Assembly (NCBI RefSeq): GCF_002252525.1 | Contig: NZ_NNRM01000036.1 | Coordinates: forward strand, 1 to 64,000 | Reading direction: 5' to 3' | DNA: 64,000 nucleotides | DNA from: Brucella pseudogrignonensis | GTDB lineage: Bacteria; Pseudomonadota; Alphaproteobacteria; Rhizobiales; Rhizobiaceae | Shown here: positions 34,836 to 44,521 of the stretch, piece by piece | Layout: the number at the start of each line of letters is the position of its first letter | How positions within the stretch are numbered: the first letter of the stretch is position 1 | Made by a program: the position numbers and the translations under genes | Notes under the pieces: generated by a model | Database searches by the model: none | What the model saw: only the letters and a program-made list of their open reading frames with translations | Told to the model about the DNA's origin: nothing

Positions 34836-35804
34836 ATGGCGAGAACATCAGATCACCTGCCAACCGTCGACATTGTGATACCCAACTATAATTATGGACA
34901 CTATCTGCTTGAATGCGCCAATAGCGTCCTGTCACAAACGGGCGTGGTGGTCAGACTGTTGATCATCGACAATGCCTCCACCGACAACAGCGCAGCCCTG
35001 GCCCGCACATTGGCTGCCAATGACCTGCGGGTTGAACTGCTGCTGAGATCCGAAAATCTCGGGCCACATGCCTCGTTCAACCAGGCGATCGATTGGGCCC
35101 GTTCGGAGTTTTTTCTCATTTTATGCGCTGATGACCTTTTGTCGTCGGGCGCCTTGGCGCGCAGTGCCCAATTGCTTCGACACTGTCCGGATGTCCATCT
35201 TGCATTCGGTGTCGCACAATCCATTGCAGCGCATGAGAGGCGACCGCAAATGCCTGCCTTTGTCCATCGAGGTGATTGGGACATCGTTGAAGGAAGACGA
35301 TTCATCGAATGCGCATGCCGATACGCTTTCAATCCGGTGGCCGGGCCCACCGCTCTGGTGCGCACCGACATACAAAAGCGGGTCGGCTATTATCGAGCAG
35401 AGCTTACCCATACCGATGACCTCGAAATGTGGCTGCGGTTCGCTTTATGGGGCAACGTTGCCTCAACGCGCAATGTGCAGGCCTATGCACGTGTCCATAA
35501 CGCCAATCAATCGGCAAAAGTCGCGGGTATCATGAACTGGAACAGCGAATTCGAAGCCGCATTTCGCTCGTTCTTTGAACAGGAAGGGCGCGAGATGGCC
35601 GGGGCATCGCGTCACTTCGAGGCTGCCCGCACCTGCCTCACAAAACGCGCCTATTGGTCCGCCTTCGCCAGTTTCATGCGTGGAGAAAAAGATGCAGCAA
35701 GATTGATGGCCTTTGCTCTGAAGCGACGCCCGTTGCTGGCACTGCTGCCGCCGGTTGACTATCTGCTGGAGCGGCGCCACCGATACCACTCAGACCGTGG
35801 CTAA
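34836..35804 (+). CDS. glycosyltransferase family 2
   Basis: A 322-residue GT-A glycosyltransferase: VDIVIPNYNYGHYLLEC, LLIIDNASTDNS and the DxD-like LCADDLLSSG. The C-terminal third (residues about 225-320) is helical and not conserved. GAGG ahead of the ATG at 34836 decides that start; ATG 34824 would overlap the flippase stop. It probably adds a side sugar of the repeat unit. Confidence 0.88.
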   Translation: MARTSDHLPTVDIVIPNYNYGHYLLECANSVLSQTGVVVRLLIIDNASTDNSAALARTLAANDLRVELLLRSENLGPHASFNQAIDWARSEFFLILCADDLLSSGALARSAQLLRHCPDVHLAFGVAQSIAAHERRPQMPAFVHRGDWDIVEGRRFIECACRYAFNPVAGPTALVRTDIQKRVGYYRAELTHTDDLEMWLRFALWGNVASTRNVQAYARVHNANQSAKVAGIMNWNSEFEAAFRSFFEQEGREMAGASRHFEAARTCLTKRAYWSAFASFMRGEKDAARLMAFALKRRPLLALLPPVDYLLERRHRYHSDRG

Positions 35805-35808
35805 GGTT

Positions 35809-36984
35809 TCATAGCATCAAGCTCCGTAAAACCTCTTCCTGTTCGCGCAGGCGACCACGATAGATGTTCACCCCACGCTCCACGATCGTCGCCAGTTCCG
35901 CCCGACGCGCAAATATCTGATCAATCTGCCCAAGCAGATGTTCGGGATTGAAGGTCTCAATGTGATGACAATAGGCACCCAATCCCGTGTCGTTGAGCAA
36001 AGCATCGTTTTTTCTCGCATAACCGATCGATATTGCGGGCCTTGTCATCGCCAGAGCACAGACGATGTTATGATAACGGCTCGCGACCACAATATCCGTC
36101 AGAGCTATCTGCTGCATGAGTTCCTGGAGCGATGCGGGCGGTTCGAAGGTCACATTGCCTTTATCGCGATGGCGAAGGCGGGATTGCAGATCTTTCACCG
36201 CCGCCAGATCGCCCTGATCACCGATCAGGAGACGCACTTGCCTTCCCTGATCAAGCAAACCATCCACCAGGATACCCATTTTGTTCAGATAGGTCTGATA
36301 GATCGCCGCACCGTCCTGCGCGTTCTTGCGCCAGCCCCGGTAATTCATCACGCCGAGCCCGATCCGTTGATCAGCGCTGTTTGTAAGCACATCATCGGCG
36401 ACGGGCAGCGCGAATGCGATATCTGCACTCACGCCATCGCGGCGCCCGCTGACACCCAGCGAGCGCATGAAATCATAGGACACCTGGTCCCGATAGGAAC
36501 GATGGGCGGCAAGCAGAGCGGCCTTGCGGATGAACACGCGACTGAGCGGATGCGTGACCGGACCTGCCCCAATGGAAACAAACGCAAAGCGCGCGCCTGC
36601 AAGCCGGGCGGCAATCGACCAACGCAAAATCGCAAATGGCCAGCCAAAGGGGTTCTCGTTGAAGTCGTCGAGGATGCCCGTCCCCGGAACGATAATCAGA
36701 TCGAGCCCCTGGGCCAGCGTCAAGGCACCAATGAAGCCAGTCAGCCTGCGGGGGACGTTGAAAAGCAACCTGTTGAGCAAGCGCAGATAGATATGCGCGG
36801 AAGCGGCTTGTCCCACAGGGACCGCCCGGATCTGAAATTTCGGGGTGATGATCTCGGGGTCGGAGCAAATGCAGACCAGTTGCGCATTGGGTGAAATCCG
36901 GTTCAAAACATGCAGCATCGCTTCCAGCGAGCCATCATTGCCGGTATTGCCAGAACCGAACTGACCAAAAAGACCTATTTTCAT
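35809..36984 (-). CDS. polysaccharide pyruvyl transferase family protein
   Basis: A 391-residue CsaB/AmsJ-like protein. Signatures are the N-terminal GLFGQFGSGNTGNDGSLEAM, DLIIVPGTGILDDF, the SIGAGP stretch, and the C-terminal RYHNIVCALAMTRPAISIGY. Family members transfer pyruvate from phosphoenolpyruvate to a sugar hydroxyl, giving an acidic ketal. ATG 36984 is preceded by GGAGA; the frame upstream of it is not part of the domain. It is convergent with the GT2 gene and divergent from the next GT4 gene. Confidence 0.85.
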   Translation of the reverse strand: MKIGLFGQFGSGNTGNDGSLEAMLHVLNRISPNAQLVCICSDPEIITPKFQIRAVPVGQAASAHIYLRLLNRLLFNVPRRLTGFIGALTLAQGLDLIIVPGTGILDDFNENPFGWPFAILRWSIAARLAGARFAFVSIGAGPVTHPLSRVFIRKAALLAAHRSYRDQVSYDFMRSLGVSGRRDGVSADIAFALPVADDVLTNSADQRIGLGVMNYRGWRKNAQDGAAIYQTYLNKMGILVDGLLDQGRQVRLLIGDQGDLAAVKDLQSRLRHRDKGNVTFEPPASLQELMQQIALTDIVVASRYHNIVCALAMTRPAISIGYARKNDALLNDTGLGAYCHHIETFNPEHLLGQIDQIFARRAELATIVERGVNIYRGRLREQEEVLRSLML

Positions 36985-37235
36985 AGACGTGTCTCCAACA
37001 CCGTCTGAGAAACTAAGCTGCGAATGGAAATTGTGAAAACTGGCAGAAGGGTGAAGACCCACCTCTTATGTAGGAGGGGCTATACCCCTGATAGCCAGAA
37101 TGCGTGCTGGCGCAATTTCGCTACACTGCATTGCGGTATATCAAACGCCCCCCGATATACTGGAGTAAGGCTTCGAGGGATCCGTCCCTCGAAGTCCTGG
37201 TTCCATCTCAACCACCGGGGCATCGGGTTGCGCTC
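36985..37235. promoter_or_regulatory. divergent promoter gap with two perfect hairpins
   Basis: A gap of about 250 bp between the pyruvyltransferase gene and a GT4 gene. At 37171-37194 there is a perfect inverted repeat (CTTCGAGGGA, 4-base loop, TCCCTCGAAG). At 37074-37088 a smaller one (AGGGG, CTATA, CCCCT) is present. There is no T-run behind either. They may be operators or 5' leader structures of the GT4 transcript. Confidence 0.5.
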
Positions 37236-38471
37236 ATGAAATGTGCTTACTTTGTCCGTCCGCATATTGGCGGAACCTACTCAGTATTTACGCGATTGTG
37301 TTCGTCTCTCAAGGACAATGGGGTTGAACTGCGCTGGCTGGCTGCGGGTGCTGCGGGGGAAACGATCTCCTTGCCGCCCCAAGGGCAGGGCCTTCATGAC
37401 ACGCTGCGCAAAGGCGATGCCATCGATCAGATGGGTGTGTTGGACGAACAAACCCGTGCCCGGCGAATGATCGGATTCCTGCGCGAGAATGATTTCAAGG
37501 CAGTGTTCGTCAATGTGCTTTCAAGCCGGTTTGAAACCAATCTCGTCCGCTATCTGCCTGAGGATATCCTGCGCATCATGATTGTTCATAACATCACGCC
37601 GGGGACCTATGCTGCGGCACGCGAGATCCGCGATCATGTCCATGCAACTGTCGGTGTTTCCCAGCGCTGTCGCGATGATCTGGTCAAGAGTTACGGCTTT
37701 GATCCTCAGAGAATGCTGGTTATCCCCCATGGTTTGAACTGTGCCGCAAATCCCCGGCCTGCCGTGCGGCAGGTGGCGGAGCAGGCTCCTCTGCGTCTGC
37801 TTTATCTGGGCCGGATCGAAGATAATTCCAAAGGTGTGTTCTGGCTGCCGCAGATCCTGCGCGAGCTTCGCTCTCCCTGCCAACTGACGGTGGCTGGAGA
37901 CGGGCCGGACCTTGCCGAATTGCGCAGCCGCCTCTCGGAATTCGGCGACAGGGTCACCTTTACCAGTTGGATCGCTCCCGCGGATATTCCCTGGCTCGTC
38001 AGTCAGCACGACCTGATGATCATGCCCTCCAGGTTTGAAGGGTTCGGCCTCACATTGATTGAGGCAATGAGCCAGGGTTGTCCGGCGGTTGTTTCGAAGA
38101 TTGCAGGCGTCACCGACCAGATTGTCACCCATGGCGAGGACGGGTTGCTGTTTGCAGTGGGTGACGTCAAGCAGGCGGCGCGCCATATCGACCTGGTTGC
38201 TCAGGATCCCTGTTTGCGGACCAAAATGTCTGAAGCTGCCATTGTCAAGGTGGCAATTGCCTTCGACAATCAACGCGTCGGCAAGTCCTATGCGGCATTG
38301 TTGGAAAACCTTGTCGCAAGCCCGCCCGACATCGCTCCCGCCTTGCCGATGGCGCAATGGACAATGCCAAGGGCGCTTCATTCCAGTCTGCGCAGCCGTT
38401 TGCCAAAACCGGTCAAGAACTGGTTGCGCGAGATGAAAGAACGCTTGAACGCGGCCTTTACACCGGTCTGA
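37236..38471 (+). CDS. glycosyltransferase family 4
   Basis: A 411-residue GT-B glycosyltransferase with an N-terminal glycine loop (RPHIGGTYSVF), LLYLGRIEDNSKGVFWLPQ and the E-x7-E motif FEGFGLTLIEAMSQGCPAV. I take the ATG at 37236; the frame opens at 37104 but the added residues are hairpin-region sequence, not protein-like. The ribosome binding site is weak. It leads the plus-strand run that continues into the aminotransferase. Confidence 0.86.
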   Translation: MKCAYFVRPHIGGTYSVFTRLCSSLKDNGVELRWLAAGAAGETISLPPQGQGLHDTLRKGDAIDQMGVLDEQTRARRMIGFLRENDFKAVFVNVLSSRFETNLVRYLPEDILRIMIVHNITPGTYAAAREIRDHVHATVGVSQRCRDDLVKSYGFDPQRMLVIPHGLNCAANPRPAVRQVAEQAPLRLLYLGRIEDNSKGVFWLPQILRELRSPCQLTVAGDGPDLAELRSRLSEFGDRVTFTSWIAPADIPWLVSQHDLMIMPSRFEGFGLTLIEAMSQGCPAVVSKIAGVTDQIVTHGEDGLLFAVGDVKQAARHIDLVAQDPCLRTKMSEAAIVKVAIAFDNQRVGKSYAALLENLVASPPDIAPALPMAQWTMPRALHSSLRSRLPKPVKNWLREMKERLNAAFTPV

Positions 38472-38497
38472 TGGCATAACCAGCGAAGGACAAGGAC

Positions 38498-39850
38498 ATG
38501 AACCTTTTCACCTCCCGGTTTCACAATTCTCAATTGCTGAGAAGCAAAGCGCATGCGCTCATTCCCGGTGGTTGTCACACCTATGCGAAAGGAGACGATC
38601 AATATCCCGTGCTTTCGCCCGGGTTTATACAACGCGGCTCGGGTTCGCATGTCTTTGATGTCGATGGCAACCAATATATCGAATATGGCATGGGCAATCG
38701 TGCGGTGGGTCTTGGCCACGCTTATCCTCCCGTGCTGCAGGCTGTTCGCGATGCGTTGCAGGATGGCTGCAACTTCACCCGCCCAAGCGCGATCGAGATC
38801 GAATGCGCCGAGAGTTTCCTGGAATTGATCGATGGCGCCGAAATGGTCAAATTCTGCAAGGATGGATCGGACGCGACCTCTGCAGCCGTTCGGTTGGCAC
38901 GCGCCTATACAGGACGTGACATGATCGCCTGTTGCTCCGACCATCCATTCTTCTCGACCGATGACTGGTTCATTGGCACAACCAGGATGAATGCTGGGAT
39001 CCCTGCTGCAGTCTCCGCCTTAACCACGGCATTCCGCTATAATGACCTTGCCTCGGTGGAAGCCCTTTTTGAAAATTATCCGGGAAGAATTGCCGCCCTC
39101 ATTCTCGAACCAGCGCGGATGGATGAGCCGCAGGCAGATTTTCTGCATCAGGCAAGACGGATCGCTCATGAAAACGGTGCCCTGTTTATTCTTGACGAGA
39201 TGATCACCGGGTTTCGCTTTCACATGCGCGGCGCACAGCGGCTTTATGATATCGAGCCAGATCTTTCCTGCTTTGGCAAGGCATTGGGCAATGGCTTTGC
39301 AATTTCCGCCCTGGCTGGCAAGGCAGACTATATGCAATTGGGTGGGCTTACACAGACCGACTATGCCCGCGTCTTCCTGCTTTCCACCACCCATGGGGCG
39401 GAAACCCATGCAATGGCAGCGGCGATCGCAACCATGAAGGTCTACCGCGATGAGCCGGTTATTGAACGCCTCTACCAGCAGGGCCAACAGCTCGCTCAAG
39501 GTGTCGAGAGCACGATTGCCAATCATGGTCTGGGACAGCATGTGCGTTTGATGGGCCGTCCATGCTGCCTTGCCTATGCAACATTGGATGGTGACGGAGA
39601 AGCATCACAGGCGTTCCGCAGCCTTTTCTTGCAGGAAACGATCCGACGCGGTATTCTTATGCCTTCTCTGGTCGTCAGCTATACCCATAGCGATACCGAT
39701 ATCGCCCGGACCGTTGAAGCCATCGACGGTGCGCTTGGCATCTATGCAAGAGCCCTCAATGACGGTGTCGAGACCTATCTCACCGGCCGCCCCTCGCAAC
39801 TGGTCTATCGTCGGTTCAACAGCGCGCCGGCCAATCCGCTCACCCGATGA
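38498..39850 (+). CDS. class III aminotransferase, glutamate-1-semialdehyde aminomutase-like
   Basis: A 450-residue PLP enzyme of fold type I. The PLP-binding lysine is Lys261 in SCFGKALGNGF, and the ILDEMITGFR signature precedes it. It resembles glutamate-1-semialdehyde aminomutase and the aminotransferases found in polysaccharide loci. Being in the island and not with haem genes, it more likely aminates (or moves an amino group on) a sugar or a small decoration. Its stop overlaps the next start (ATGA). The substrate is not deducible. Confidence 0.88.
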   Translation: MNLFTSRFHNSQLLRSKAHALIPGGCHTYAKGDDQYPVLSPGFIQRGSGSHVFDVDGNQYIEYGMGNRAVGLGHAYPPVLQAVRDALQDGCNFTRPSAIEIECAESFLELIDGAEMVKFCKDGSDATSAAVRLARAYTGRDMIACCSDHPFFSTDDWFIGTTRMNAGIPAAVSALTTAFRYNDLASVEALFENYPGRIAALILEPARMDEPQADFLHQARRIAHENGALFILDEMITGFRFHMRGAQRLYDIEPDLSCFGKALGNGFAISALAGKADYMQLGGLTQTDYARVFLLSTTHGAETHAMAAAIATMKVYRDEPVIERLYQQGQQLAQGVESTIANHGLGQHVRLMGRPCCLAYATLDGDGEASQAFRSLFLQETIRRGILMPSLVVSYTHSDTDIARTVEAIDGALGIYARALNDGVETYLTGRPSQLVYRRFNSAPANPLTR

Positions 39851-41163
39851 GGATCGCGCGTTGCGGCCTGATGATTATTTCATTGCTGGTTCTGACTGCA
39901 GCAAAGCTGCCGTCCATCTTTCCCGTTGCTGTAAGCGGTGATCAACGGCTGTTGGAAAATGCTGATGGCCGGCCGTTTCTGCTCTTGGGGGACGCCGCAT
40001 GGTCACTGATTGCGGAACTGGGTCGCCAAGACACAAAAACCTATCTCGATGACCGCGCCAAGCGTGGCTTCAATGCCATCCTGGTCAATCTTGTCGAACA
40101 CCAGTTTTCAAGCCACCCCCCGGCCAATGCCTTTGGCGACCAGCCTTTTCCGCAGCGGCCGTTTGCAGCACTGGGAAAGAACTATTTTGATCATGCGGCA
40201 TGGGTCATTGATCAGGCATCAAGACGAGGCATGCTCGTGTTTCTCGTCCCCGCCTATCTTGGCGTGAATGGCGGTGAACAAGGCTGGTATAGCGAGGCTG
40301 CGGCGGCAGGTCCCGCACAAATGAGAGCCTATGGCGAAGCGGTCGCACGGCGGTTCGCACGATACCCCAATATTGTCTGGGTGCTCGGCGGTGATTTTGA
40401 TGCGCCTGACAAGCCGCTTGTTTCGCAACTGGCCGAAGGGATTGCGGCCGCTTCACCCCGCGCGCTTCAGACCGTCCATGCGAGCCGCGATACGCCCGCT
40501 TTCGATCTGTGGGGCGGGGAGCGCTGGTTCTCGATGGATACGGTCTATACCTATGGCGACGTTCACAAGACGATATTACAGCAAAGCAGCCGCAGCAGGC
40601 TGCCGGTAATATTGCTGGAGGGCGCCTATGAATATGAGCGGGACACAACGGCACGGATGACCCGGCGCAATGCCTATGGCGCCATGTTGGGCGGCGCAGC
40701 CGGTCAGTTTTTTGGTAACAATCCCGTCTGGCATTTTTCCGGGCCGGGCGTGTTCGCGTCCGATCAGGACTGGCAAGAGGCACTCGACAGTCCTGGTGCA
40801 CAATCCATGGCGGTGTTGAAGACCATCTTCGAGAGAATTGACTGGTTTCGATTGCAGCCCGATCGTGACGGGTCGATCACCGATGTCGAGGGGAGCTACG
40901 CCGCCGCCTGGCCCGATCACCGGCTCATCGCGATTTACGGTGATGCGGGTCAGTTTCAGGTCAAGGCGGACGTTGTCAACGGATCAGCCTCCGCCTTATG
41001 GGTGGATCCAGCCTCCGGTCAAGCGATCACTGCGAACACCCCGCAATTGCGGCAAGGCTTGCAAATCTATCAGACCCCACCCGATCGCAACAATGTCCCC
41101 AACAGCGACTGGCTGCTGCTGATTGGTAGCGCGCCAGAGATCGGGCTCCTCCAAAAGCGGTAG
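39847..41163 (+). CDS. DUF4038 (apiosidase-like, GH140-type) exported protein
   Basis: A 438-residue protein with an N-terminal signal (LMIISLLVLTAAKLPSI) and a (beta/alpha)8-type DUF4038 domain: FLLLGDAAWSLIAEL, KRGFNAILVNLVEHQ, NIVWVLGGDFDAP and ILLEGAYEYERD. The C-terminal part (about 360-435) is a beta domain usually paired with DUF4038. The Asp in GGDFD and Glu in LLEGAYE are candidate catalytic acids. Known relatives hydrolyse apiosyl linkages, a branched sugar; here it may trim or degrade the exopolysaccharide. Translationally coupled to the aminotransferase gene. Confidence 0.82.
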   Translation: MRIARCGLMIISLLVLTAAKLPSIFPVAVSGDQRLLENADGRPFLLLGDAAWSLIAELGRQDTKTYLDDRAKRGFNAILVNLVEHQFSSHPPANAFGDQPFPQRPFAALGKNYFDHAAWVIDQASRRGMLVFLVPAYLGVNGGEQGWYSEAAAAGPAQMRAYGEAVARRFARYPNIVWVLGGDFDAPDKPLVSQLAEGIAAASPRALQTVHASRDTPAFDLWGGERWFSMDTVYTYGDVHKTILQQSSRSRLPVILLEGAYEYERDTTARMTRRNAYGAMLGGAAGQFFGNNPVWHFSGPGVFASDQDWQEALDSPGAQSMAVLKTIFERIDWFRLQPDRDGSITDVEGSYAAAWPDHRLIAIYGDAGQFQVKADVVNGSASALWVDPASGQAITANTPQLRQGLQIYQTPPDRNNVPNSDWLLLIGSAPEIGLLQKR

Positions 41164-41283
41164 AGCTTACGACCTTTCGTGTCTTTTTTAACCGCTTGTC
41201 CGAAGCCAGCAATCCTTCGGTCAACTCGTTCTCGCTGCGCATGCGCGCTAGCGTGCTGTCATCATCAAGTTGAGGAGTTTGCC

Positions 41284-42345
41284 ATGAAGGTACTTGTTAC
41301 GGGGCATCAAGGCTACATCGGGTCCGTCATGGTCCCGATGCTGATCAGCGCAGGCCATGAGGTTTCTGGATATGATTCCGGGCTGTATCGACACTGCCTG
41401 TTTGAAGAAGGAGGCTCGGTGATCGATGTGCCGACAATCCGCAAGGATGTGCGCGATGTCACCGCTCATGATCTTCAAGGCTTTGATGCTGTCATTCATC
41501 TTGCCGCTTTGTCGAATGATCCGCTGGGCAATCTCAATGAGGATCTCACCTATGCAATCAATCATCACGCAAGCGTTGCCATGGCGAAGGCGGCCAAATC
41601 TGCTGGCGTCAGACGATTTCTCTTTGCTTCCTCCTGCAGCAATTACGGCATCAGTGATGCGGCGTTAATCGACGAGACGGGAGAGCTTAATCCGGTCACC
41701 GCTTATGGCCGTTCCAAGGTCAGGGCCGAGCGCGATATCAGTGCGCTCGCAGACGAAAGCTTCTGTCCTGTTTACATGAGACCGGCAACCGCCTATGGCG
41801 TGTCGCCCTTTTTGCGCTTCGATATCGTGTTAAACAATCTGGTCGCCTGGGCGGTCACGAAAGGATTGATCTATCTTAAGTCCGATGGCACGCCATGGCG
41901 GCCGATCGTCCATATTCGAGACATTGCACGGGCCTTCATAGCGGCTATGGAAGCCGAGCGGGACACCGTGTTTAACCAGGCATTCAATCTCGGTTCGACC
42001 GACCATAATTATCGTATTCGTGACATTGCAGCCATCGTCGCAGACACTGTTCCGGACTGCCGCATCGATTATGCCGAGGATGCCGGCCCCGATACGCGTT
42101 CGTATCGCGTCAGTTTCGAAAAACTTGCCCGCCTGCTGCCACAGGCACGACCGCAATGGGATGCAGCGGCGGGCGCACAGGAACTGCTTGCCGCCTATTG
42201 TCGTTCATCGCTGACGCTTGAAGAATTTGAAGGCCCGCGTTTCCAGCGTATTGCCCATATCAAAAAGCTGCTTGCGCACGGCGAGCTCGATGGCAATTTG
42301 CGCCGCACGGTTGAAGATGTCGCTCTGTTCAGGGCAAGCGCGTGA
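41284..42345 (+). CDS. NAD-dependent epimerase/dehydratase (extended SDR)
   Basis: A 353-residue extended SDR enzyme. [12 protein letters not shown] is the NAD site, SSCSNYG holds the catalytic Ser, and TAYGRSK gives the YxxxK pair. It acts on a nucleotide sugar (epimerase, dehydratase or reductase; not distinguishable by eye). The ATG at 41284 follows GAGGAG. The longer frame upstream is not domain-like. Its stop shares a base with the next start (TGATG). Confidence 0.9.
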   Translation: MKVLVTGHQGYIGSVMVPMLISAGHEVSGYDSGLYRHCLFEEGGSVIDVPTIRKDVRDVTAHDLQGFDAVIHLAALSNDPLGNLNEDLTYAINHHASVAMAKAAKSAGVRRFLFASSCSNYGISDAALIDETGELNPVTAYGRSKVRAERDISALADESFCPVYMRPATAYGVSPFLRFDIVLNNLVAWAVTKGLIYLKSDGTPWRPIVHIRDIARAFIAAMEAERDTVFNQAFNLGSTDHNYRIRDIAAIVADTVPDCRIDYAEDAGPDTRSYRVSFEKLARLLPQARPQWDAAAGAQELLAAYCRSSLTLEEFEGPRFQRIAHIKKLLAHGELDGNLRRTVEDVALFRASA

Positions 42346-43670
42346 TGGACAGTGGATATGGTCGAAGGGTTGGGTCCGACCGGCCGCAAGACAGCGCAAT
42401 CGGTCATGAGATTCATGCGCTCGCCGCACGGCTCTTTCCGATCTGCCGCAGTCTGAGCGGAGAGGGCGTGCGGCAGACACTGGCGATAATCGGCGAGCAA
42501 TTGCCGCTCGATATTCACAGAATGAAGAGTGGAGACCAGCTTTTTGATTGGCAGGTACCCAGGGAATGGTTGATCCGTGACGCGTTCATCGCCGATGATA
42601 CGGGCCGGCGGATTGTCGATTTCAACCACAACAATCTCCATGTCGTTAACTTCAGTGTACCGATACGGACCCGAATGAGTCTGACGGAGTTGCGCGACCA
42701 TATCCATACATTGCCGGAGCAACCCGACTGCATCCCTTACCGAACCTGCTATCACAATGCTGACTGGGGCTTCTGTATGGCCCATAACGCATTGCTTCAA
42801 ATGCAGGATGACCACTATCAGGTGGTGATCGACGCCGAACATCGCGAGGGCTGGCTCGATTATGGAGAGTTCATCCACAAAGGCTCCAGCAAGGATGTGT
42901 TCGTGATTTCGACTCATCTCTGCCATCCGTCGCTCGCCAATGACAATTGCTCGGGCATGGCGTTGCTCAGCTTCTTGGGCGCGGCATTAAAGCGGCGTCA
43001 AACCCGCTTGACCTATCGTCTGTTGTTTGGTCCTGCAACCTTCGGAGCGCTTGCCTGGCTCAGACAGAACGAAGCGCAGCTGCCGCTGGTTAAACATGGG
43101 CTCGTGCTATCCTGTGTGGGGGATGGTGGCGGACCAAACTATAAGCGAAGTCGGCGTGGCAATGCCGAAATTGATCAGATCATGGCCTATCTGTTGCCGC
43201 GCGCGGATCTTCCCGACGCCAAGCTCCATGACTTCTGGCCCTACGGTTACGACGAACGGCAATTTTGCTCACCCGGCTTCAATCTGCCAGTCGGGTCATT
43301 CCAGCGCAGCCTCTACGGCAGTTTTCCCGAGTATCACACGTCCAGCGACAATCTCGATTTCATAAAAGCGGACTATCTGCAACAATCCTATCATCTCGTC
43401 ATGCAGGCCATTGATCTGGCTGAACGCAACTGGACACCCGTCAATACCGCGCCCAAAGGTGAACCGCAACTCGGACGCAGAGGGCTATTTGATCATAGGG
43501 ATGACATGCAAGCGCCAGTGAACTATGCGATGGCTCTTCTGTGGGTGCTAAACCTGTCAGACGGCACCCAAACAGTTCTCGATATGGCCGCGCGCTCTCA
43601 AATCGATTTTGATACACTCCATTATGCCGCACAAAGACTTTGCGCGGTCGGCCTCCTCGATCCCGCCTGA
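42345..43670 (+). CDS. DUF4910 aminopeptidase-like protein
   Basis: A 441-residue protein with the DUF4910/DUF2172 fold, related to M28-type zinc aminopeptidases. The putative zinc site is visible: STHLCHPSLANDNCSGM (His and Asp ligands, about residues 190-205), with the second part in EYHTSSDNLDF (about 329-339). The N-terminal region SLSGEGVRQTL is typical for the family. There is no signal peptide. These proteins recur in polysaccharide and nucleotide-sugar loci, where their substrate is unknown. GTG 42342 is an alternative start. Coupled to the epimerase gene. Confidence 0.82.
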   Translation: MDSGYGRRVGSDRPQDSAIGHEIHALAARLFPICRSLSGEGVRQTLAIIGEQLPLDIHRMKSGDQLFDWQVPREWLIRDAFIADDTGRRIVDFNHNNLHVVNFSVPIRTRMSLTELRDHIHTLPEQPDCIPYRTCYHNADWGFCMAHNALLQMQDDHYQVVIDAEHREGWLDYGEFIHKGSSKDVFVISTHLCHPSLANDNCSGMALLSFLGAALKRRQTRLTYRLLFGPATFGALAWLRQNEAQLPLVKHGLVLSCVGDGGGPNYKRSRRGNAEIDQIMAYLLPRADLPDAKLHDFWPYGYDERQFCSPGFNLPVGSFQRSLYGSFPEYHTSSDNLDFIKADYLQQSYHLVMQAIDLAERNWTPVNTAPKGEPQLGRRGLFDHRDDMQAPVNYAMALLWVLNLSDGTQTVLDMAARSQIDFDTLHYAAQRLCAVGLLDPA

Positions 43671-43671
43671 C

Positions 43672-44196
43672 TCAAAGATGCGGCCAGCTCCTGTCCTTCT
43701 CTGACATGATGCTCGGCTTGTCCGGCCAGGGAATCCCCAAAGCAGGATCATCGTAGCGAATACCCGTTGCAAAATCGGGTGCATAGGGCCGGGATATCAT
43801 ATAGCGCAGCAACACATCATCGGTGAGCGTTTGAAAGCCGTGCGCACAGCCCTCGGGAATGTAGAGCTCCACACCGTTGCCCGCTGACAACTCAAGCCCC
43901 GTCCAATGGCGGTAGGTGGGTGATTCAGGTCTCAAATCAACCAGCACGTCCCAGATGATACCCTGCAGACAGGTGACAAGCTTGGTTTCTGAATGCGGTT
44001 CATTCTGATAGTGCAATCCACGCAATGTGCCTTTTTCTCGCGAGAACGAGAGACTATGCTGCGGGAAACTGGTTTGCATGCCGCGTTCCTTGAATTCCGC
44101 TTCGCAATAGACACGTGCAAACCAGCCGCGTTCATCCTCGATCCGTTCCGGTTCGATGGACCAGGCGCCCTGAATGTTCAGCGGTAGAAAACGCAT
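43672..44196 (-). CDS. rfbC: dTDP-4-dehydrorhamnose 3,5-epimerase-like protein
   Basis: A 174-residue cupin of the RmlC/RfbC family. His62 in LRGLHYQ and Tyr132 in LLRYMIS occupy the positions of the RmlC catalytic His and Tyr, and YIPEGCAHGFQ is the conserved core. It epimerises a 4-keto-6-deoxy sugar at C3, C5 or both. The partners rmlA, rmlB and rmlD are not in the window, so its substrate may instead be the sugar built by the neighbouring cytidylyltransferase and methyltransferase. The start at 44196 follows GAGGC; the longer frame to 44271 is extra. Confidence 0.87.
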   Translation of the reverse strand: MRFLPLNIQGAWSIEPERIEDERGWFARVYCEAEFKERGMQTSFPQHSLSFSREKGTLRGLHYQNEPHSETKLVTCLQGIIWDVLVDLRPESPTYRHWTGLELSAGNGVELYIPEGCAHGFQTLTDDVLLRYMISRPYAPDFATGIRYDDPALGIPWPDKPSIMSEKDRSWPHL

Positions 44197-44521
44197 CTTT
44201 TTTGCCTCACAAGCCTCACGCGGCCATTCTGACAGCTTTCCCACAGCGCGATAGGGTTGTTTTGGGCTCACAGGCCTGCACCATAGCCGATCATCCCCCT
44301 ATCCAGAAGAGGTAGCGCAACCTGCGCCTTTTGATCGATGCGAAGGTTCAAGGGAGCGTCTCCCATAGCCCGACAGCGGATAGGACCGGCCGATGGGATA
44401 GAGGATGCGCTCCTCTTTGCAGTCTCGGAAATATTGGGCCCAATCAGTAGCTTTGCTTATCCGAACAAGATCGGCACTAGGACCCAGAATTCAACGGGAC
44501 CGGGCAGGGCGAGGTATATTT
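44197..44521. promoter_or_regulatory. divergent promoter gap of the sugar-modification module
   Basis: About 325 bp separate the rfbC-like gene (minus) from the C-methyltransferase gene (plus), so both promoters should lie here. An open frame spans part of it without protein-like sequence. No specific motif can be named. Confidence 0.4.

Noticed and set aside
35938-36894. A 318-codon plus-strand frame opposite the pyruvyltransferase gene
   Set aside because: Charged shadow frame without domain; the minus-strand gene has clear motifs and a good start.
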